64,000 nt of DNA, from contig NZ_CP166961.1 in the NCBI RefSeq assembly GCF_041410465.1, positions 1,302,001 through 1,366,000 on the forward strand, read 5' to 3'. Positions 60,099 to 64,000 of the stretch are shown one piece after another; positions within the stretch are counted from its first letter, which is position 1, and the number at the start of each line of letters is the position of its first letter. The notes beneath the pieces are model-generated. The model was not told where the DNA came from and did not search any database. It saw nothing but the letters and a program-made list of their open reading frames with translations. The translations under genes and the position numbers were made by a program. The stretch is from Thalassotalea sp. 273M-4 (GTDB taxonomy: Bacteria; Pseudomonadota; Gammaproteobacteria; Enterobacterales; Alteromonadaceae).

Positions 60099-60758
60099 TT
60101 AATTAAAACGCATCTCTGGGACATGTTTTGGCACCACAAGTTCGCCTTCGGTTAGGGCGACAATGTCTTCTACACTAACCCCTGGCGCTCTTTCTAACAA
60201 ATGAAATTTACCGTCTTTAATTTCAATAAATGCTAAATCGGTAAGGACTTTTTTAATACAGCCTTTGCCCGTTAATGGTAATGTACACTGACTTAATAAT
60301 TTAGAATCACCATGCTTAGAAGCGTGCGTCATGGTGACGATAATATTGTCGGCGCCAGCAACTAAGTCCATTGCTCCACCCATGCCTTTGATCAGTTTTC
60401 CCGGGATCATATATGATGCAATGTTACCATCGACATCAACTTCAAAAGCCCCTAATACAGTCAAGTCTATATGACCACCGCGGATCATCGCGAAAGAGTC
60501 AGCACTGTTAAATATTGACGCTCCTGTAGCCATGGTCACCGTTTGTTTGCCGGCATTTATTAAGTCAGCATCAATTTCATCTTCGGTTGGAAAAGCGCCC
60601 ATGCCAAGTAATCCATTTTCTGATTGCAGCATGACGTCAATGCCTTTGGGCACGTAATTTGCGACTAAAGTTGGGATCCCAATCCCAAGGTTGACGTAAT
60701 AGCCATCTTTCAGCTCTTGCGCCACACGTTGTGCTAATTGTTCTCTTGTTAAAGCCAT
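60099..60758 (-). CDS. scoB: 3-oxoacid CoA-transferase, subunit B
   Basis: A 219-residue beta subunit. ATG 60758 has AAGGAG 7 nt upstream; the longer frame overlaps scoA. The catalytic glutamate E47 is in QSENGLLGMG, and NLGIGIPTLV and GGAMDLV are typical. With ScoA it transfers CoA from succinyl-CoA (or a related donor) to acetoacetate or other 3-oxo acids. It follows scoA after 10 bp. Confidence 0.93.
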   Translation of the reverse strand: MALTREQLAQRVAQELKDGYYVNLGIGIPTLVANYVPKGIDVMLQSENGLLGMGAFPTEDEIDADLINAGKQTVTMATGASIFNSADSFAMIRGGHIDLTVLGAFEVDVDGNIASYMIPGKLIKGMGGAMDLVAGADNIIVTMTHASKHGDSKLLSQCTLPLTGKGCIKKVLTDLAFIEIKDGKFHLLERAPGVSVEDIVALTEGELVVPKHVPEMRFN

Positions 60759-60768
60759 TCTTATCTCC

Positions 60769-61470
60769 TTATGCTTGGCGTATGGTGCGTTGTTCGATGC
60801 GTTTTTCAAACGTACCTTGGATCAGCCGATTAACATAAATCCCAGGAGTATGAATTTCATTTGGATCAAGCTCACCAGGTGGTACGATGTGCTCGACTTC
60901 AGCGACGGTGACTTTCGCGCACGTCGCCGCCATCGGATTGAAGTTTCTTGCTGTATGACGATACACAAGGTTGCCATAAGTATCTGCTTTCCAAGCTTTT
61001 ACAATGGCGAAATCACCAGTGATAGACTCCTCCATAATATAATGACGATTATTAAATACGCGCTCTTCTTTACCCTCAGCGACGGGGGTGCCGTAACCTG
61101 TTGCAGTAAAAAAGGCTGGAATACCTGCACCACCAGCACGCATTTTTTCGGCTAAAGTACCTTGAGGAGTTAGTTCTACTTCTAATTCTCCTGAGAGCAT
61201 TTGCCTTTCAAATTCGGCATTCTCGCCGACATAGGAGGCAATGATTTTGCGAATTTGACGATTTGGTAGTAATAAACCGAGACCAAAATCATCAACGCCA
61301 CAGTTATTGGACACTAAGGTTAAACCTTTGGTCTGCATTTTTTTGATTTGGGCAATTAACCCTTCAGGTATGCCACACAAGCCAAAACCACCAGAGATTA
61401 CGGTCATCTCATCGCTAAGGCCAGCAAGCGCTTCTTCATAGGTTGATACAACTTTATTAAATCCAGCCAT
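60769..61470 (-). CDS. scoA: 3-oxoacid CoA-transferase, subunit A
   Basis: A 233-residue alpha subunit. Signatures are [15 protein letters not shown] (~25-39), the CoA-binding [15 protein letters not shown], and [17 protein letters not shown]. First gene of the scoAB pair. The upstream 430 bp contain three short palindromes (see separate entry), possible operators. The neighbourhood does not include the mevalonate- or leucine-degradation genes that sometimes accompany it, so the physiological substrate is not fixed. Confidence 0.93.
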   Translation of the reverse strand: MAGFNKVVSTYEEALAGLSDEMTVISGGFGLCGIPEGLIAQIKKMQTKGLTLVSNNCGVDDFGLGLLLPNRQIRKIIASYVGENAEFERQMLSGELEVELTPQGTLAEKMRAGGAGIPAFFTATGYGTPVAEGKEERVFNNRHYIMEESITGDFAIVKAWKADTYGNLVYRHTARNFNPMAATCAKVTVAEVEHIVPPGELDPNEIHTPGIYVNRLIQGTFEKRIEQRTIRQA

Positions 61471-61898
61471 CGAAACTCCATTTGTATGTTTACATAATCA
61501 CAACCCGTAAAGGTGTTATTTCTAATTAAATTGGCCACCGCATAAGGTATAGCGATTAGATTGAGAGAAATAACTTGGGTTACGTAAACAATTATTATTG
61601 TAAGTTACAATACTTTAACAAACCTTTGGCTGAACTCAATTTTTTTAAAGCAAATCTGTTCAATTAAATTGGCAATTTATCTGAACAAGTTTGATGACTC
61701 AGGCAAAAATTGACGCATATGTCGATATAAGAAAAATAAAAGTCAGATAAAAAATGAATGGCATACTATCGCCTTACGTAGACTGTAATAATACGCACGA
61801 CCGACATTGATGTTGCTATCAAGCTTTTGAGTTTGCACCAATCTAGTAACTCACATAAGATGTACGATATTCCTTATCAACCTTTATTTGTGTTTTTG
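61471..61898. other. Divergent region between scoA and the YeiH-family gene, with three palindromes
   Basis: TATGT-TT-ACATA (61485-61496), GTTACGTAAAC (61579-61589; inner TTACGTAA is a perfect palindrome) and TGTAA-G-TTACA (61599-61609) cluster upstream of scoA. They share a TTAC/GTAA core and could bind one regulator, for example of the TetR or MerR type that controls acyl-CoA catabolism. No ORF of substance is seen. Confidence 0.4.
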
Positions 61899-62918
61899 AT
61901 GTCCACCAATAATCTAAAATTATTCCCTACTTTTATCCATTTTTTACGAACCCACAGCTTAGGTATTGTTATTAGCTGCATGGTCGGTGCTTTAGCGATG
62001 GCATTAGCGACTCGTTATCAAGCCCCTGTTATGTTGTTTGCTATGTTATCGGGTTTGGTGTTTCATTTTTTATATTCCAGAGCTAAATTTCAGCCGGGAA
62101 TTAATTTTTCATCCAAAAACTTAATGCGCTTTGCCGTGGCGTTACTCGGGGTGCGTATATCATTTGATGAGATTATCTCTCTTGGCATTGCAGCCCCATT
62201 AATTGTCGTTACTGCAATGGCACTGCTGATGCTCTGTGGCGTATTATTGGCGCGTTTGCTTAAGCTACCAACTGTCTTTGGGGTATTGTCTGGCGGTTCA
62301 GTTGCCGTATGTGGGGCGTCCGCGGCGGCTGCCATTGCGACGGTCCTGCCAAAAAAACAATATGAGGAAAAGTATTTTGCCTTAACGGTGATTGGGGTGA
62401 CAACGTTTGGCACCTTCGCAATGATATTTTATCCTTTGTTGGTGTCTTATTTAGGCTTAAATGATCAGTTAGCAGGAATTTTTATAGGCGGGGCGATTCA
62501 TGATGTTGCTCAAGTCGTTGGCGCCGGTTATACGGTGTCGGAACCTGCAGGCGATGTCGCTACTTATATAAAACTGTTACGGGTCGCGTTATTGTTGCCT
62601 ATTGTTGTTATCATCTTTTTTGCTTTTAAAAGTAAAGAGGACCAATTAGAACAAGGGGTGACCAGTTTTGTGCCGACCTTTTTGATTGGTTTCTTTATTT
62701 TAGCATTACTGAATAACTTGGGTTTTATACCCGAAAATATAGCTGAAATGATTAAGTCTTTGTCAGGAACCCTGTTGGTCATTGCCCTGTCGGCGATAGG
62801 ATTAAAAACATCGTTGCGGCAAATTGTCTCTGTTGGCTGGAAACCTGTTTTATTGATCTTAACCGAGTCTTTGTTGTTGGCCGTGTTTATTTTGCTGGGT
62901 TTATATTATTTTATTTAA
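61899..62918 (+). CDS. YeiH-family (UPF0324) integral membrane protein
   Basis: A protein of about 339 residues from ATG 61899 (E. coli YeiH is 349); in-frame starts at 61827 (TTG) and 61860 (ATG) also exist, and no Shine-Dalgarno sequence decides. About ten membrane segments are visible. Conserved family stretches are LMRFAVALLGVRISFDEI, the GGSVAVCGASAAAAIATVLP loop, AIHDVAQVVGAGYTVS and LSAIGLKTSLRQI. The family is annotated as putative sulfate exporters, with roles not well proven. No LysR (YeiE-like) regulator is next to it. Confidence 0.87.
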   Translation: MSTNNLKLFPTFIHFLRTHSLGIVISCMVGALAMALATRYQAPVMLFAMLSGLVFHFLYSRAKFQPGINFSSKNLMRFAVALLGVRISFDEIISLGIAAPLIVVTAMALLMLCGVLLARLLKLPTVFGVLSGGSVAVCGASAAAAIATVLPKKQYEEKYFALTVIGVTTFGTFAMIFYPLLVSYLGLNDQLAGIFIGGAIHDVAQVVGAGYTVSEPAGDVATYIKLLRVALLLPIVVIIFFAFKSKEDQLEQGVTSFVPTFLIGFFILALLNNLGFIPENIAEMIKSLSGTLLVIALSAIGLKTSLRQIVSVGWKPVLLILTESLLLAVFILLGLYYFI

Positions 62919-62979
62919 AGCAATGGACTCAATGTCAAAGAGAGAGTAGGAGCAAGGGAGAAACAACTCCCTTGTGCGT

Positions 62980-63423
62980 TTAAAACTTGATTGAACGACG
63001 AGCCCCTGGTTTAGGCGGGGTTTTCGCGGTATTCGCTTTTGATGTATTGGGTTTATTTTTTTTCGCTTTATGTGGTTGTGAACTCTTCGCTTTTTTTCGC
63101 TTGGTGTCGTTGTTGTTATTTGACTCATTCGCGAAATTTGTATCTTTAACTGTTGGCAAACTAGGTTCGTTTAGAGCGAGTGGGCTTTTAATGAGTTCTT
63201 GCGCCATGATTGGCATAATCGCTTCGCCATTAAATTGCACGATGTCTTCACAATAGACTTTTTTTCGTTTTTGCAATTCAAGCTCACCATTAAGGTAGAC
63301 ATAGCCTTGGCTTATCACCATCTTGGCTTCACCACCCCCAGACACTAAATTGGCTATTTTTAAAAGTTTACACAGCTCAATAGGTTCTTCATTGACTTCA
63401 ATCGCCAGTACTTCTATTTCCAC
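62980..63423 (-). CDS. S4-domain RNA-binding protein with Lys-rich tail (YbcJ-like)
   Basis: A 147-residue protein. Residues ~10-70 form an S4-like RNA-binding domain (PIELCKLLKIANLVSGGGEAK, then GYVYLNGELELQKRKKVY). The C-terminal ~60 residues are disordered and rich in Lys, Asn, Thr and Pro, giving a basic tail absent from the ~70-residue E. coli YbcJ. It could contact rRNA or tRNA. A 9-bp inverted repeat at 62952-62974 follows the gene without a T run. Confidence 0.82.
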   Translation of the reverse strand: MEIEVLAIEVNEEPIELCKLLKIANLVSGGGEAKMVISQGYVYLNGELELQKRKKVYCEDIVQFNGEAIMPIMAQELIKSPLALNEPSLPTVKDTNFANESNNNNDTKRKKAKSSQPHKAKKNKPNTSKANTAKTPPKPGARRSIKF

Positions 63424-63634
63424 GCTGTTTCCTCGTCAAGTTTATATTGTTGTGTATTTTAACACGTTCTGATGAACAGCATACAGTTTTGCAAAAAGCA
63501 ATGACCAGTATGTGAAAACAAAAGTCGCTTTATGATGACAAAAGATCTGTGGCAATGGTTGATAAGCAATATTGCCAAGTGACGAGGTATTTTAAAACGT
63601 GGTTATAAAAGTCGTGGATATAAGTTTGAGAAGA

Positions 63635-63671
63635 TAAAAAAATAGGAGATCGGTATTGTGATCTCCTATTT
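63635..63671 (-). terminator. Terminator of the DUF3718-like gene
   Basis: A perfect 12-bp stem, AAATAGGAGATC with GATCTCCTATTT, with an 8-nt loop runs into T7 on the minus strand, 42 bp after the stop at 63714. Confidence 0.9.
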
Positions 63672-63713
63672 AAAATGTCCTTAATTGTTATTTTTATTCC
63701 TAAGGGTTCCTTA

Positions 63714-64000
63714 CTATTTAGGACTAACAGGGAAGTTAACTTGGTATTTACCAGAGTTTACGAGTTGGATGTCAGTAATGATAGACTGGCCGATGCTCTT
63801 GTTTAGACGAGTGGCTGTTGTCTCAGCACCACGATTTTGAGCAAAGCTGATGATGTCTTCACCGTTACATACAACGTTTAATGCCACTGTTTTTTCGTCT
63901 AAGCGAAACTCTTTTAAAGTTTTGTTTAGCTTGATTGTTCTATCACTTGCTGCAGCTTTACATGTTTGAATTAAAGCATCTTCCATGTAAGAACTCATTG
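63714..64000 (-). CDS. DUF3718-like protein, 5' end outside the window
   Basis: The visible ~94 residues (MSSYMEDALIQTCKAAASDR... ending VNFPVSPK) resemble DUF3718 proteins, small exported proteins with two cysteines (ICKAA-type and NVVCNG). Family members usually have a signal peptide before this region, so the ATG at 63998 is probably internal and the real start lies beyond the window. Function unknown. A strong terminator follows, and no neighbour gives a clue. Confidence 0.6.
   Translation of the reverse strand, partial: MSSYMEDALIQTCKAAASDRTIKLNKTLKEFRLDEKTVALNVVCNGEDIISFAQNRGAETTATRLNKSIGQSIITDIQLVNSGKYQVNFPVSPK

Noticed and set aside
63528..63584. Short ATG frame of 16-17 codons after the S4 gene
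   Set aside because: Too short, no ribosome-binding site, no context.
1..64000. Insertion sequences, prophage, CRISPR array, toxin-antitoxin or restriction system
   Set aside because: No transposase, integrase, cas, toxin or methylase-type sequences and no regular direct repeats were seen.

Overview
The window is ordinary chromosome from a moderately AT-rich gammaproteobacterium. Gene content and order point to Alteromonadales, most likely a Colwellia/Thalassotalea-type marine bacterium (inference). The main evidence is the enterobacterial-type order dapB-carA-carB-greA-yhbY-rlmE-ftsH-folP-glmM-secG-tRNA-Leu and rimP-nusA-infB-rbfA-truB-rpsO-pnp-nlpI, the divergent rne/rluC pair, and a complete hisGDCBHAFI operon with a polyhistidine leader peptide. 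No phage, insertion sequence, CRISPR array or rRNA operon was seen.

Layout. 1-6.3 kb: the 3' part of a divergent NAD-dependent DNA ligase, an NAD(P)-binding protein, an 860-bp AT-rich gene-free stretch with DnaA-box-like sites, a membrane-anchored retropepsin-like protease, an M48 lipoprotein protease and the FKBP isomerase fklB. 6.4-19.2 kb: dapB, carAB, greA, yhbY, rlmE, ftsH, folP, glmM, tpiA, secG and tRNA-Leu(GAG). 19.2-28.5 kb: an accessory block placed where E. coli goes directly from the tRNA to the rimP operon. It holds a YegP-like protein, a DUF4174 protein, an hdhA-like dehydrogenase, a HAD phosphatase, a BNR-repeat exported protein, a LysR / MRJP-like / OYE-flavoenzyme group and a CBM9-like exported protein, plus several possible very small genes. 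28.5-39.6 kb: a leader with a strong promoter and two terminators, then rimP-nusA-infB-rbfA-truB, rpsO, a pyrimidine-nucleotidase-like HAD enzyme, pnp and nlpI. 39.6-45.9 kb: a secreted HExxHxxGxxDE metalloprotease beside nlpI, a small conserved-looking ORF, a SufS-SufE (CsdA-CsdE) fusion, an atypical RecQ-family helicase and a ComEA-like protein. 46-50.7 kb: rne and rluC, divergent. 50.8-58.7 kb: elaA and the histidine operon with its attenuator, all on the minus strand. 59-64 kb: phospholipase A (pldA), a two-subunit 3-oxoacid CoA-transferase, a YeiH-family membrane protein, an S4-domain protein and a truncated DUF3718-like gene.

How the genes work together. The core clusters join translation and RNA metabolism (RimP, NusA, IF2, RbfA, TruB, S15, PNPase, RNase E, RluC, RlmE, YhbY, GreA). 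Envelope and cell-wall precursor genes are also present (GlmM, SecG, FtsH, NlpI, DapB, PldA), together with biosynthesis of arginine/pyrimidine precursors, folate and histidine. The most individual elements are the SufS-SufE fusion, the protease next to nlpI, the his attenuator, the rimP leader with no visible tRNA-fMet gene, a hairpin next to the rne start codon, and the RecQ-like helicase whose zinc cysteines lie far C-terminal. I saw no clear defence system or other plainly undescribed multi-gene system.
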